A DNA stretch of 64,000 bases from Lumbricus rubellus (GCA_945859605.1 OX243814.1:33819086-33883085), one strand, 5' to 3'; shown: positions 1-11,160, counted from the first letter of the stretch. Numbers and translations: made by a program. Notes: generated from the sequence alone by a model not told the origin.

Positions 1-122
1 AAGCGCTTCAATTCTGGTAACGTACGAACTGGACAAAAAAGAAACGATACAATATTTTCGAACAAACACCTCACCACAAAACATAGGCGTAGATCTGATT
101 AAAAAAAGCAACTATGTCTGAC

Positions 123-260
123 CTTTCTGAAGTTGGCAGAAGAGACCGTCATAGGCTGCTGGACACTGGCAGAAGACACCAACATTGTCATTTGAACACG
201 TGCCTCCCTGGTAACATGGATTCGGGGCACAGGACGAAATCGTCAGCTCGCATAATGTAC
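123..260 (-). CDS. EGF-module gene, exon (most 3' seen)
   Basis: Minus-strand exon of 138 bp encoding one EGF-like module with the usual six cysteines (core CAPNPCYQGGTC, then CQCPAAYDGLFC). It is bounded by an acceptor ending in TAG just right of 260 and a donor AG|GT at 122-121. Entry and exit are both phase 1, the typical symmetric EGF exon, so it can be inserted or skipped without changing frame. EGF modules are extracellular protein-interaction units. The gene continues left of the window or ends soon after; an in-frame stop lies just past the donor. The gene identity is unknown; a fibropellin- or Notch-like secreted or membrane protein would fit. Confidence 0.75.
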
Positions 261-810
261 CTACAAGATCGATCACAAAACAAAACAAATTTAGAATAAA
301 AATCACCTATCATATATGGACTTATTAGCATTTTTTCCACATGCTGATATCATAAAAGAATTCTGAAAAACATTGCAGTGGAATTGGACCAAAATTTATG
401 CTCTTTAAAATAAAAATATGGAAGCAACATTTGGTGGGAAATCACAACATTTTGACCTGCCTCTATCTGACGCATTAATTACACATTTTACCGGTAGATA
501 AAAGCATACATCATGTGGCATAAAATATAGTTTGCAATACAGAACGAGTCAAAGGTACATTATGACAAATTTGACATCTGCTAATGTGAGTCATCTAAAT
601 TTAATTTTTTTAAATCAATAATTACAATTTTAAGGGGCCAATTGAAAATCCAACAGCAAGCACATATAAGATGCCCTATATGAATTAAATCCCTACGTTA
701 AATTAGGTGCCCTAGATAAATGTTGATACATCAGGTATTAAATTAAGAACTGACATCTATCCTTGACATAAATCAGATCATAACAAAAGAAACTATTCAT
801 TGTTACTGGC
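261..810. other. Intron of EGF gene
   Basis: AT-rich intronic sequence between two minus-strand EGF exons. I see no further exon, repeat family or regulatory site in it. Confidence 0.5.
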
Positions 811-933
811 CAGTATAGGGCGGTTGACATAGACATGTGAAGTTGACGCGACTGTTGCCGACTGGGATACATCGACCTCCGTTGAAACATGGCCGGCCAT
901 CGCAAACATCAAACTCCGTATCACACATGACAT
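811..933 (-). CDS. EGF-module gene, exon with non-GT donor
   Basis: Minus-strand exon encoding one EGF module (CDGRPCFNGGRC ... CLCQPPYTG). The acceptor is TGTAG at 938-934. The phase-1 end that keeps the exon at 123 bp (41 codons) places the donor at 810-809, where the dinucleotide is GC rather than GT. The nearest GT donor (exon end 807) would break the symmetric phase used by the other exons. Either a GC-AG intron is used or the splice site is damaged. The module itself is intact. Confidence 0.65.
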
Positions 934-1509
934 CTACAATGCAGCACATAATGTCAGCTGCATTTAAATGCTACCAGGTACTTATAGGAAATACACAATC
1001 ATATGTCGAAAGTCTCTCAGCTTTCCGTAAACAGTTTAAAATGTACCATCACATAACTCATTTGCATTAATTAGTGCTGAGTCATTCAATGGATTTATAT
1101 AGCGTCCTGTCATGAAAACTACCCAGGAGTGCTCCCAACCCAGTCACAGCAAAAGGAAAAAGACTTGAGAGATTAATGCAGCAAAGTTTGATTGGTCAGA
1201 TGTAAAAAAATGTAGTTTTGAAGGAAGGTCTTTTCAGATGGACGGCCCTACAACTTAGAAATCTCAGCGTTGTCTGGCAGCTAATTAGATAACAATTATT
1301 ACTAAATAATGCCATGCAATATGTAATTTTGATAATGCCCTCCTTGCAAAGCTCAGAAGCTCACACTGAAGTGGACTGGAAAGGTAAGTTTTCAGTTTAG
1401 AGTGAAAGACAATCTTGATGATACGTGCATAAAATAATAAATACAGTTCTGTAAAATGAATCAATAACTTACAAACAAAGTCTCGGTATACATCAAAGAT
1501 AAACTAAGG
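934..1509. repeat. Intron with dispersed SINE-like repeat
   Basis: Intron of the EGF gene. The stretch around 1090-1180 (ATTTATATAGCG ... AGTGCTCCCAACCCA ... AAAGACTTGAG) is a diverged copy of a family also seen near 1700-1805 and 6470-6600. No coding potential was recognised. Confidence 0.45.
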
Positions 1510-2501
1510 CAGTGCTGTCCAACCTTTTTGGCACCACGGGCCGCAAAAGCAAGATCCCTGAAGCCGAGGGCCGCAACAGTAAACTTAAACGCAGTGGCTA
1601 AAATGTATTAATAATATATTATGTTAACATTGAATCTTAATATGGAATGATTATAATCTGTCTATCAATCTAGCTATCGATATTTAATTTATGATATGAA
1701 ATTTATATAGCGTCGGACTGTCGGTTCCAGATATCTCGGCCTATTCAGAGATGCTCCCGACCCATGTAGGAATGGCCAAGGAGAAAAGTCTTGAGCAGTT
1801 TATGGAAGGAGTTTGACAAGCACCACAGGAATATTAGTATGAGGACTACACAAACCCCAATTGTCATACTTCACAATAATTGAACACCAAACTGTGCAGT
1901 CAATTTAAAAAAAAAATCTACTTTATGAATGGGGCGAATTTCCATTCTCCTGCTCTGGCTTTCATAAAAAAATCATCGAAGCCTAAAGAGCTGGCAGTCA
2001 TAGTCGTCGGACTATAGAAATAACCAAGACATTCGGGTCTCTTATTAATTGTTTCTCTCTAATTCTTAGAACTAGAACTCGGCTATCTCTCGAAAGAATG
2101 GCCGGAGTCATATTTTGCAGATGTGCTGGAACTCTGCAGTCTGTAATAGCCTACATCTAAAGGACTGACTAGAAGTGAACGGTTTGGGAGTGTTTTCGAG
2201 GTCCGTTTAGTTGATTACAATACCGTAATAAGAGTTGCTAAAAGCAGAAATCGTGTGTCAATCTCCAATCTAACCTCAGGAAAAGAAAGAAGAGATTTAT
2301 TTTTGGATTGGCCTTCCTGGCAGCATGCCAAATCGACAACTCACAAAAATCAAAATTAAAAATAAATGCTCAAATCGACCAGTGACTTCATCCTTTACTT
2401 CATTTTACACAAAGTGCACAAATTTAGTGAGCTTCGGCGGGCCACTTGAAATCCCCTCGCGGGCCGCATGCGGCCCGCGGGCCGCACGTTGGACAGCACT
2501 G
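1510..2501. mobile_element. Non-autonomous hAT-like transposon
   Basis: A 992 bp element with terminal inverted repeats starting CAGTGCTGTCCAAC and ending GTTGGACAGCACTG. It is flanked by a perfect 8 bp duplication AACTAAGG (1502-1509 and 2502-2509), the hallmark of hAT insertion. Subterminal regions are rich in GGGCCGC. No transposase ORF is present, so it is non-autonomous. It contains the second copy of the ATTTATATAGCG dispersed repeat near 1700-1805 and sits in an intron of the EGF gene. Confidence 0.9.
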
Positions 2502-2769
2502 AACTAAGGCATGGAAAATGAGTTTGCAAAGGTAATTAAACAGGTTAATAATGGTATATCATATCATAATAAAGGTATATCCCATAATTATTATTTCCTA
2601 CACATTGATCGGTAAAGGGATAGAGAGAGTCTGTGATGTCAACTTTAAAGTTTATCAGAAGTTTACCTGGTCCTCAACAGTGCACATTGCAAAATTCTTG
2701 TCAAAGAGCAATCTTTGGTTGCCTTGATGACTAAATGATACTTTAGATGCCAAGAGAGGTAAGACGTAC
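2502..2769. other. Intron of EGF gene
   Basis: Short AT-rich intronic stretch between the right target duplication of the hAT element and the donor of the large EGF exon. Nothing else recognised. Confidence 0.5.
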
Positions 2770-5294
2770 CTGTGAATCCTGGGTTGCATAGACAATTCAG
2801 CCTTCCTGACGCATCAGACAAACAGAGGCCATTGATGCACGTACTGGAATCGCAGACAAGTGCTACGTCGCATACGGCACCCGTAAACTGGGAACCGCAC
2901 GCACACCTGTATGATGATGTTCCTATATTCGTGCAGACCCACGACTGCCCGCATGGCAGACTGGAACAGGGCAGCGCAACCTCACAGAGTCTACCCACGA
3001 AGTTTTCACTGCAGTTACAGTAAAACCCGGTTCCATTGCTGATGCAAAGACCGTAGTTTAGACACGGGGACGGGCCGCATGCTAAGAACGTCTCACAGTT
3101 CCTACCACCATAAAGCCTTGTGCAGTTACAAGCGAAGTCATCTCCGAGATTGACGCAAACACCCTGGTGCAAACATGGCTGGCTCGCACACAGCAGGTGG
3201 GACTCGCACAAGGAACCAGTGTAAGATAGACCGCAATAGCACTGGTACTGACCGTTTACATAGGCGCACTGGCCTCCGTTGAGGCATGGGTTTGATGGAC
3301 ATTCACTGAGCAGCTCACAGTTTCTGCCAGTGAACGAACGGGCGCAAACACAGATGTAGGTACTTCTATAATCCGTGCAAGTACCGTTATTCTGACACGG
3401 CAGCGACAGACAGGCGGAGAAAGACCCACATGTGGCGCCATAGAAGCCAGTGGGACAAACACACGAAAAGTTACCGTTGAATTGCTCGAAACAAGTCCCT
3501 CCATTCTGACACGGGGCAATGCTACACGAACGGAACAGCTCGCACTGGTCACCCGCATACGATGGAGTGCAGCCGCACTGGTAGCCGCTGCTGCCGACTG
3601 CAGAACACCGACCGTTGTTCTGGCAAGGAATGCTGGCACATGGATTGAAGACGTCGCAAAGTGTCCCTGTGTAGTTCGAACTACACTGACACGAAAAGCT
3701 GGTGCCAATCGAGGTTGTTGACTTCAAGCAGGTAGCACCGTTTTGACAAGGCTGGTTGGAGCAGAGAAGCCTAGTCTCACACAGGACTCCTGTGTATGCT
3801 GGAGCACAGAGGCATGTGAAGCTGACATCGTCACTGTTAGGCGTACAAGTTCCCCCATTAAGGCACGAGCGGCCGGCGCAGGGCAGTCGAGATTCGCATC
3901 GTGTACCACTTGTTCCACTGAGGCAGACGCAAGTGCCACTTCTGGGGTCACACAGACCGCGCCATTGAGGCAAGGATTCAAAGCACAAAACACAAGCGTT
4001 TCACAACGAATTCCTGTGAAGTTGGAAAAGCAAAGGCATTGATATGATGAGGTGCCAGGAATGATTACACAGGTTCCTTGGTTCAAGCACGGGTTGCTCT
4101 GACACGTCAAAGCAGTCTCACAGTTCCTGCCAGAGAAGTTGGACAAACAGAGGCATTGGTATGATGAGGTGCCCGGAATTATCGCGCAAGTGCCCTGGTT
4201 CAAGCACGGGTTGCTTTGACACACCAAAGCAGTCTCACAGTTCCTGCCAGAGAAATTTGACAAGCAAAAGCATTGATATGATGAGGTGCCCGGGATTATC
4301 GCGCAGGTGCCCTGGTTCAAGCACGGGTTGCTCTGACAAGTCAAAGCAATCTCACAGTTCCTTCCAGAAAAGTTTGACAAGCAGAGGCATATATATGTTG
4401 AGATGCCCGGGATTGTCACGCAGGTACCCTGGTTCAAGCACGGGTTGCTCTGACACGCCATAACAGTCTCACAGTTCCTGCCAGAGAAGTTGGACAAACA
4501 GAGACATTGATATAAAGAGGTGCCCGGGATTATCACGCAGGTGCCCTGGTTCAAGCACGGGTTGCTCTGACACGCCATAACAGTCTCACAGTTCCTGCCA
4601 GAGAAATCTGACAAACAGAGGCATTGATATGATGAGGTGCCAGGGATTATCACGCAAGTGCCCTGGTTCAAGCAGGGGTTGCTCTGACAAGTCAAAGCAG
4701 TCTCACAGTTCCTGCCAGAGAAGTTGGACAAACAGAGACATTGATATAAAGAGGTGCCCGGGATTATCACGCAGGTGCCCTGGTTCAAGCAGGTGTTGCT
4801 CTTACAAGTCAAAGCAGTCTCACAGTTCCTGCCAGAGAAGTTGGACAAACAGAGACATTGATATGAAGAGGTGCCCGGGATTATCCCGCAGGTGCCCTGG
4901 TTCAAGCAGGGGTTGCTCTGACAAGTCAAAGCAGTCTCACAGTTCCTGCCAGAGAAGTTGGACAAACAGAGACATTGATATGAAGAGGTGCCCGGGATTA
5001 TCACGCAGGTGCCCTGGTTCAAGCAGGGGTTGCTCTGACAAGTCAAAGCAGTCTCACAGTTCCTTCCAGAAAAGCCTTGCTGGCATTCGCAGACATAAGC
5101 GTTAGCTGATGTGGTCATACATAGTCCTCCATTCTGACATGGATATGCAGCACATGGTGACGGAACGTCACACGTCAATCCAGTGAAACCACTGGAACAC
5201 GAACAGTTGAAGGCACCTTCTGGAAGCGAATAACACAAACCGCCATTGCTACACGGACCGCTGGCGCAGGACAATGAAAGCTCACAGTTGATTC
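2770..5294 (-). CDS. EGF-module gene, giant exon with ~22 EGF domains
   Basis: A single 2,525 bp minus-strand exon from acceptor TCTAG (right of 5294) to donor CACAG|GTACG (2770/2769). In order it encodes two EGF modules, nine nearly identical 39-residue modules (LNQGTC, SNFSGRNCET), then about eleven diverged modules ending with CNPGFTG. Each has six cysteines. Both ends are phase 1. The reading frame switches once at about 3949-3954: in CNGA-VC the coding strand reads TGTGTGACC, and removing one TG would restore a C-DPRSGTC module. The length is thus 2 bp more than a multiple of three. No other stop interrupts it. Likely a secreted or membrane EGF-repeat protein; no transmembrane segment is visible. 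Frameshift origin (real, allelic or assembly) is unresolved. Confidence 0.8.
3997..5049 (-). repeat. Nine-copy 117 bp EGF tandem array
   Basis: Within the giant exon, nine units of exactly 39 codons each encode ALTCQSNPCLNQGTC-type EGF modules ending SGRNCET. Units differ by only a few residues (for example VMAC in units 5 and 6, SNTC in unit 3, FTGIRCET in unit 9). The high nucleotide identity points to recent unequal exchange or gene conversion inside the exon. Confidence 0.9.
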
Positions 5295-5859
5295 CTAGAC
5301 AAAACAGAAAATAATCAACTACATAACATTAGCTGTGACTTCTCTCGGTACAAGACATACGAGTCTTACTCTTCTTCTGCAGATCCAAATGCCTCAACTC
5401 TGTACCAGCCAACCATACGAAAAGTTCCCATTCAGTGAAATTTTTAAAATCAATGATCGAATGCATAAACTATAATTAAATAGTATTTGCAAAATTATGT
5501 ATCGGTACATCTACTACTCCAGGATAATGCTTGGCTAGGTTTTTATGGCACTTGTACTATTGACATGACTATTGTTAGGCTTCTTTGGTGCACTATCAGT
5601 AAAATGCCTTGTGCATTAAGTTCTGGTACTACAGAAGTCAGTTAGTCGCTAATTAATATTATGAGGAGATAGAATGGCAAACTGCTGACATGTGTGACTT
5701 TCGTCTGGGTGTGATAAAGTGCATGGCATAATAAAAGTGGAATCACGGAAACAAAAATAATATTCCTTATTGAGCAAAACAATCATGCATTGTCACAAAT
5801 CATAATTACGAAAACAACTTCCATTGAATCACTCTTCACATGAGAGCCAGAATGCATAC
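5295..5859. other. Intron of EGF gene
   Basis: AT-rich intron between two EGF exons; no repeat or exon recognised. Confidence 0.5.
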
Positions 5860-5974
5860 CTGTGAAGAAGAGTGGACAGGTGCACAGGTAGATGCCATGG
5901 TCCAGAGTTACACAGTCCGCCATTCTGGCAGGGTTCAGACTGACATGGGTCCAGTGACATATCACACAGTACAC
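5860..5974 (-). CDS. EGF-module gene, exon with frameshift
   Basis: Minus-strand exon with good acceptor (TTGTAG) and donor (CACAG|GTATGC), both phase 1. It encodes the start of an EGF module (CDMSLDPCQSEPCQNGGLC) and its end (YLCTCPLFFTG), but these lie in different frames. Length is 115 bp, one more than a multiple of three, so there is a single net +1 (or -2) shift between the third and fifth cysteines. As written it cannot give a full EGF fold. Confidence 0.65.
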
Positions 5975-6629
5975 CTACAATCACAAAAATTATTGTAAAA
6001 GATCACAAAAATGATAGTAAAAGAATAACTATTATTCTCTACATCTATTTTTTTCTTAAATTCAGTTTTTTTGGTTATCTTTAGAAGTTTTTTAGTAGGA
6101 TTTTCAGACATCTGCACTGACCTCGAAATAATTTGCCTGCCTTTACCAGTTGCTCAAGCCTCTTCTTGTTAGCTGTGGCTGGGCTGGGAGCACCTCTGTG
6201 TAGGCTTCTTGAAAGGCGCTATATAAATTTTCGGAATGAATGAATGAAGAATATGGGACTTCGTCTCAATAACACCAGTAATCCTTTGGATCACATTTTC
6301 TGCAGGCACTTGTTTGATCATGGTTTCATTGTGTTGCAGGCGCTTACCGGTAGCTCTATTCAAGAGGTGGTATGTAAACTTGCTATATTGCAATTACAAT
6401 TGGATCCAGAAACTTCAACTTTGATGCATTTCTCAAATACTTAAAATAAATATTGTATTGTATTTATAAATTTATAAAGCGCCTCTCACAGTGCACACCA
6501 ATCAGAGGTGCTCCCAGTACATTAGACCAAAAGAGAAAAAAATAGTCTTGAGACACTGAAAAGAGATAATTGGCCAACCAGTTAAGCAGTGGGAAGACTA
6601 AATACCAAAAATATCTATAGGTATCATAC
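5975..6629. repeat. Intron with two dispersed repeats
   Basis: Around 6205-6250 is a GGCGCTATATAAAT tail followed by (GAAT)n, typical of a non-LTR element or SINE 3' end; a similar tail recurs near 39645. Around 6470-6600 is the third copy of the ATTTATAnAGCG ... GGTGCTCCCA ... AGTCTTGAG repeat also seen near 1090 and 1700. Confidence 0.5.
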
Positions 6630-6769
6630 CCATGAATCCATCCTTGCAGTAGCATTCAAAGTACCCGGGTGGCTTACTGGCTGAGCACCAGTCTCTACCG
6701 TTTGAGCAGCAGTATGCCTGATTGTAGCATGGGTCAGGAAGACATGGATTTAGCTCAACCTCTCACAAC
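6630..6769 (-). CDS. EGF-like exon (most 5' seen), frameshifted
   Basis: Minus-strand exon with donor ATGG|GTATGA at 6630/6629 and an acceptor near 6770-6773. It encodes a cysteine-rich EGF-like module (NPCLPDPCYNQAYCCSNG ... CYCKDGFMG) with an unusual adjacent CC pair. The TGT GAG that should start it is followed by an extra AG (TGTGAGAGGTTGAG), making the length 140 bp (two more than a multiple of three). This is the third frame-breaking indel among five exons of this gene. Confidence 0.6.
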
Positions 6770-7543
6770 CTCTAAATTGCAATTATTAATTTATTCATGT
6801 TTTTACCATAATTTATTTATTTAAAAATAGTTTACATATAATAAAGTCTAATATCCAACTATAAAAACTAGCAATAAGTTAGTTTTAATTAAAATAAAAA
6901 GAAAAAACATGTATTAGCTGCTGAAAAACGTTTACCCAGACTTATCGGTTTACGTTGTAAAAAACCCAACATTTTCACACATTTAAATTTATTTTGAGCA
7001 CTTCCGGTCATCAAATGTCATATTAATTAGTATCAAAAAATAGCCCTAAATGCCCTCTATAGAATGGCATAATTTACTTCTCTTGAAAAATAAATTATGA
7101 ATAATTTTTAATAGGAAAAACATAAAAAATGTATAAAAATAAAACACCTTTTTATATGTTTTAATTTATTTTGAGCACTTCCGGTTGTCAAAGGACAACT
7201 CCGTGACCACCGCAATGTACCCCAACATTCCCTCTACAGAATGGTGTAATTCATGTCTCTTCATGTCAAAGGACGGATAAGATACAGCCGACAATCTAAG
7301 AGGGGGTGGTATCCACCCCCCCTGGTGCCTCGGGTATATCGGGTATAATTTTTGAATGGTATGGTATATCATCACACATTTTAGCTCAAAAAGTGTGCAA
7401 ATGAATCCTCTACAGCTACCTAAAACGTCAAAATTTTATTCCAAACGAAAAAAGTTTGATTTGGAAAAAACCTAGGGGGGTGGATACCACCCCCCCCTGG
7501 TAGCCCGAGGGTTAATTTGATAATCATTTAATATAACCACGAC
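6770..7543. other. AT-rich spacer with G/C-tract inverted repeats
   Basis: Mostly AT-rich. Two stretches (about 7300-7335 and 7472-7515) carry GGGGGTGGTATCCACCCCCC-type palindromic tracts. The second ends in a TACCAGG/CCCGAGGGTTAA motif that resembles a piggyBac-type end next to TTAA, but I could not pair it with a left end. A second repeated motif, TTTGAGCACTTCCGG, occurs at about 6995 and 7172. Confidence 0.4.
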
Positions 7544-7964
7544 ACTTATGAGAACCCTCTGTAAAGACGAAATAATTTTATTTTTGATAGTAATCTACGT
7601 CATGCATTTAAACTCGTACAATCACATTTCCAGTTCTTGTTATCTTTTTCCATACTTTGTTTTATGGTCTTCATGATGATCATGTGCTTGTCCACGGTTG
7701 ACCTTTAGAATTTGACTTGTTCAAAACTAAATCCAACTCTCCTGCCTGATCACAAAAAATGGATTTGATTGAGGCCATGCAGTCGATGTAAAAAATATTC
7801 ATAGTTTTAGTTTATTCTTATTTTGATGGTACATCTATACTGATTGTCACAAATTAGCTATTTAAACAATTATAATTTACTTGAAAGATTTTTGACTAAT
7901 ATTACGCATTATATATGATGTTAATTAAATTAATCAAGCACAATCAAAAAATTAAGACTTGCGG

Positions 7965-8254
7965 CTTCTGTGGAATGTCACCTGCTCATCGCTTCCTGGC
8001 TGTTGAGATGCGGTGGAGAAACCTTGGAGTGCAAACACAGGGCAACGGGATAAAAATGGTTTATCATGGGTGCAAGCTAGAGAAATCAATCAAGCACAAT
8101 CAAAACATTAAGACTTGCAGCTTCTATGGAATGTCACCTGATCCTCGCTTCCTGGCTGTTGGATGCGGGGAAAAACCTTGGAGTGCAGGCAAAGGGCAAC
8201 GGGAGAAGATGGTTTATCATGCCATGGGTGCAAGTTAGAGAAATCAGTTCGCAG
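7965..8254 (+). pseudogene. Kinase exon 3 relics, two tandem copies (unit 1)
   Basis: Two tandem copies, starting at 7965 and 8121, of exon 3 of the minus-strand kinase gene (functional copy 52559-52688). The first has lost its acceptor (GCGG instead of GCAG) and its donor; its 3' end runs directly into the intron sequence preceding the next copy. The second keeps TGCAG at the acceptor and CAG|GTAAAAG at the donor, but carries a 4 bp GCCA insertion that shifts the frame. Short ORFs here are by-products. Confidence 0.85.
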
Positions 8255-8593
8255 GTAAAAGTCAGAATGATAACATCAGCTTTAGGTTACAATTACGCAT
8301 TGAAACAATTCTTGCGCTGTAATGTTTTTAATGCATATATAACAATAGTTGTGTTGATCAAATTTCTGAAAATTAGGAGGTGTTTTTTAATTTATTTATG
8401 AAAACTTATCAACTATAATGACTCAGCGAAGGCAAGGTTAAATTGTGATGACACTGCTTGAGATGAAGTCGAAAAATCAGATAGTGCTTATGTCATTTTG
8501 GTGTTTATAGCCTGTATAGTATGTAATCTGACCTTCAGACATGATCATGATGATGATGATGATGACTTGTAGCCTAATCTGTGTTATTTCTAG

Positions 8594-8691
8594 TTGATTG
8601 ACGCCCTGCAATTTATCCATGGCCAGCACCTTATTCATACAGACACAAGTCGAACAACATCGTGTTTGGTGTTGGCGAATCGAATCCGAAG
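8594..8691 (+). pseudogene. Kinase exon 4 relic, frameshifted in HRD motif (unit 1)
   Basis: Plus-strand copy of kinase exon 4 (functional copy 52112-52210), with TTTCTAG acceptor and CCGAAG|GTGAGT donor retained. It is 98 bp, versus 99 bp in the functional exon. The change lies where the catalytic loop should read HRDIKSNN (here ATACAGACACAAG), destroying the HRD motif and the downstream frame. Confidence 0.9.
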
Positions 8692-10077
8692 GTGAGTCAT
8701 TGTTGATACCGGTACGAATCTTTAGAGAACATTTCTACATGGATATTCTCATTAACAACAATTGATACAGGAATTAAGAGATTATAGTGTAATACTTCAT
8801 ATTCTAATTGAAATAATATATCACAGAACACTGGTTCTCTAAGTGGTGGTCCGCTTTCCGGCACTGGTCCGCTGAGTACTTACTACTGATCACCTTTCAG
8901 TGAAAAAGAGCTGAAATTAAATTGCAATTATTAATTTATTCATGTGAAATTGTGCAATTATTCGAATTGCTATGTAAGATTTATTCATATTTCTGTTTTG
9001 AAATTTCAAAGCTTAAAATAAATTACAAACTGTAGTAGAATAATATTATTTTCTGGCCAACTTTGTACTGAAAAATTCCATGATGCGTTTTTCTGGTAAA
9101 TTTTATATCACTAAAGTATGGAACACAGTACCAGTAGATATTCGTCAATTCTGTATTCTGCAGGTATTTAAAGAGAATTCGTGCTTTTCTACTTTCCTCT
9201 GATAAATCTACTTAAAAAGCACACGACCACATGTAGTTAAGGATTTAATTAAGTACGTAGTTAACTTTTTCTACTTGCTTTTGACAATTTAAACTGTTAT
9301 GCAATCTGTCATCGCCTAATTTGTTTTAATTTCTTTCTTTTCGGTTACCTTTGTTAATTTTTCTTGGAATTAATTACATGGGTGACCCTTCCCCAGCGGG
9401 ATGTCCATCCCTTTAGGACCCCCTTGTAGCCATTACATGCATATTTTCAACTTTTGCTGTCATCTTGTGGTTTTTTGGTTGCAATAAAGTGAATTGATGG
9501 TGGCTGGACAAAATGGTACGGACAAAATGGTACGAACAAAATGGTACATACGGGCATTGACGTCTGTCACACAAAAACTGTTCAATAAACTAAGTGCAGA
9601 AATTCAATAGACCAAAACCAAAGGTTATTCAATATGTTTGCAATAGAAAGAATGCATTCAGTCATTAACATTTTATGCTTCAGGGTCCTTAGAAAAAGTA
9701 AGATTAATATAATTATCTGAAGAAAATGTATTGCGATTAATTTGCAGTTAATTGCGATTAAAAAAATATTCGTGCGATTAATTTCGATTAAAATTTTTAA
9801 TCGAACTACAGCCCTATTTAAGATCTGATTTCAATTTCCTTGCCAGTTCTGTTTCAACTTGGTGAAGTAATGTGGAGAGAGAGATGAAGGGAAGGGAGAG
9901 GCGAGACTGAGAGGGAGGGGAGACAGAGGGAGGTTGACGGAGAGAAGGAAAGAGAGGGAAACGGATAGGGGAGAGAGGATCGAAAGGGAGGTGATGGAGG
10001 GTAGAGGAGAGCCCGTTAATACACGGTGATTCACTGTCGATACAGAACGAATCAATCGAAAATAGAAGGCGATTCGC
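8692..10077. repeat. Repeat-derived filler in unit 1
   Basis: No gene. About 8827-8960 matches, in opposite orientation, a hAT-like end (CACTGGTTCTCTAAGTGGTGGTCCGC) found at 51870-51962. At 9508-9550 there are successive GGACAAAATGGTAC motifs. At 9720-9820 there are ATTGCGATTAATTT repeats. At 9870-10010 there is a purine tract rich in GGGAGAG. Equivalent sequence lies in copy 2 at about 19570-20957. Confidence 0.6.
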
Positions 10078-10218
10078 AATCAAGAGCCGAAAGAGAACTG
10101 TAAGCGACGCAGATGATGGTGACTTGTTGAACGAGAGGTCGTCGTACCAGAAACTGGCCGAAGGACATGGCAAGGAAAGCAGAAAGGTTTTGGACGACCA
10201 AGGCATTCCAGCAGCTCT
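10078..10218 (+). pseudogene. Kinase exon 2 relic a (unit 1)
   Basis: Copy of kinase exon 2 (functional copy 54077-54225), covering AGCCGAAAGAG through CAGCTCT|GTAATT. The 5' splice context is replaced by a purine-rich tract, so the acceptor is lost. It sits downstream of exon 4, the wrong order for a kinase transcript. Confidence 0.85.
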
Positions 10219-10424
10219 GTAATTAGTAATTACTTTAATGTTCTAGCCATGTAGGCCTAATTGGTACTCTGTGGACTAAACATAATGTGCATAATGCATA
10301 TACTTTTGTTTGATCATGAATGTAGAATAGCTAGGACATTTCTGGTAATAATTCAAGAGCGTGTTGTGATGCATGGAAAATATTTAATTCATATGTATAA
10401 TTCATATGTATCTCTGTATCTCTA

Positions 10425-11160
10425 TTGACCCAAATTTATGATCTTCTGACATCAACCCTTGCAATCTTCGAGGAGGAGGCATCAGAGTTTGGTCTACACG
10501 TCAATTGGCAGAAAACAAAGGTGCAGAGTCTGAGCGATTTCCTTCCACGGCCTTCGGACATCATGGTTGAGGGGAGGTGGTCGAGTGTGTTGAGGGCTTC
10601 AACTATTTGGGCGTGCTCACCCATGAGTCCTGTCGGAGCACCCCGGAGATTTCAATACGACTGGGAATGGCAAGCGGAGCATTTGGATCCCTAAAAAATA
10701 ACATCTGGTCCACTCGTATCAGCCTCAGTACCAATATAAGACTATTCAACTCATATGTCATACCAGTTCTCCTCTACGGCTCTGAAACATGGTCCTTCGG
10801 AAGGCGGGATCAGCTGCGTCTAGACGCATTTGGCACTAAGTGCTTGAGGGCCTTATGCGGCATCAAATGGTCCGACTTCATCTCCAATGAAGAGGTCTAC
10901 GCTAGAACTGGACAAAGAACGGATGTGGTACTATCAGACGGAGGCGCCTGGGGCTGCTTGGGCACATTGCTCGTATGCCGTCAGACTCTGATTCGAGACA
11001 GGCACTACTGGCGCTGGCTCCGCCTTCCTGGAAGCGCCACAGAGGGCGACCTAGATCTACATGGATCGGGATGCTTGATAAAGACTTGGCAGGGTTGGGC
11101 ATGGACCTGAGCATGGCCATCACTGTGGCTGAGAATCGAACACTGTGGAAACATTTGTGA
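10425..11160 (+). pseudogene. Non-LTR reverse transcriptase C-terminal fragment (unit 1)
   Basis: Broken plus-strand coding relic spread over three frames. It shows the late RT-domain motif (FGLHVNWQKTKV), then FNYLGV, LLYGSETWSFGRRDQLRL, LRALCGIKWSDFISNEEV, and a tail HRGRPRSTW ... ENRTLWKHL. This order is characteristic of the C-terminal part of Jockey/CR1/RTE-type LINE ORF2 proteins. Frameshifts lie near 10575 and 10925-10975. Catalytic FADD-type residues are upstream of the fragment and absent. Confidence 0.85.

Noticed and set aside
3997..5049. CRISPR-like array
   Set aside because: Repeats are contiguous 117 bp coding units without spacers, in a eukaryotic EGF exon.
3256..5105. Long ORFs antisense to, or frame-shifted from, the EGF exon
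   Set aside because: Shadows of a highly repetitive GC-moderate exon; only the EGF frames show six-cysteine modules.
7915..8401. Small plus-strand ORFs in the exon 3 arrays (also 18738-19279 and 29548-30177)
   Set aside because: They are frames across tandem kinase exon relics and intron pieces; the native exon frame is broken and there is no start or conserved product.
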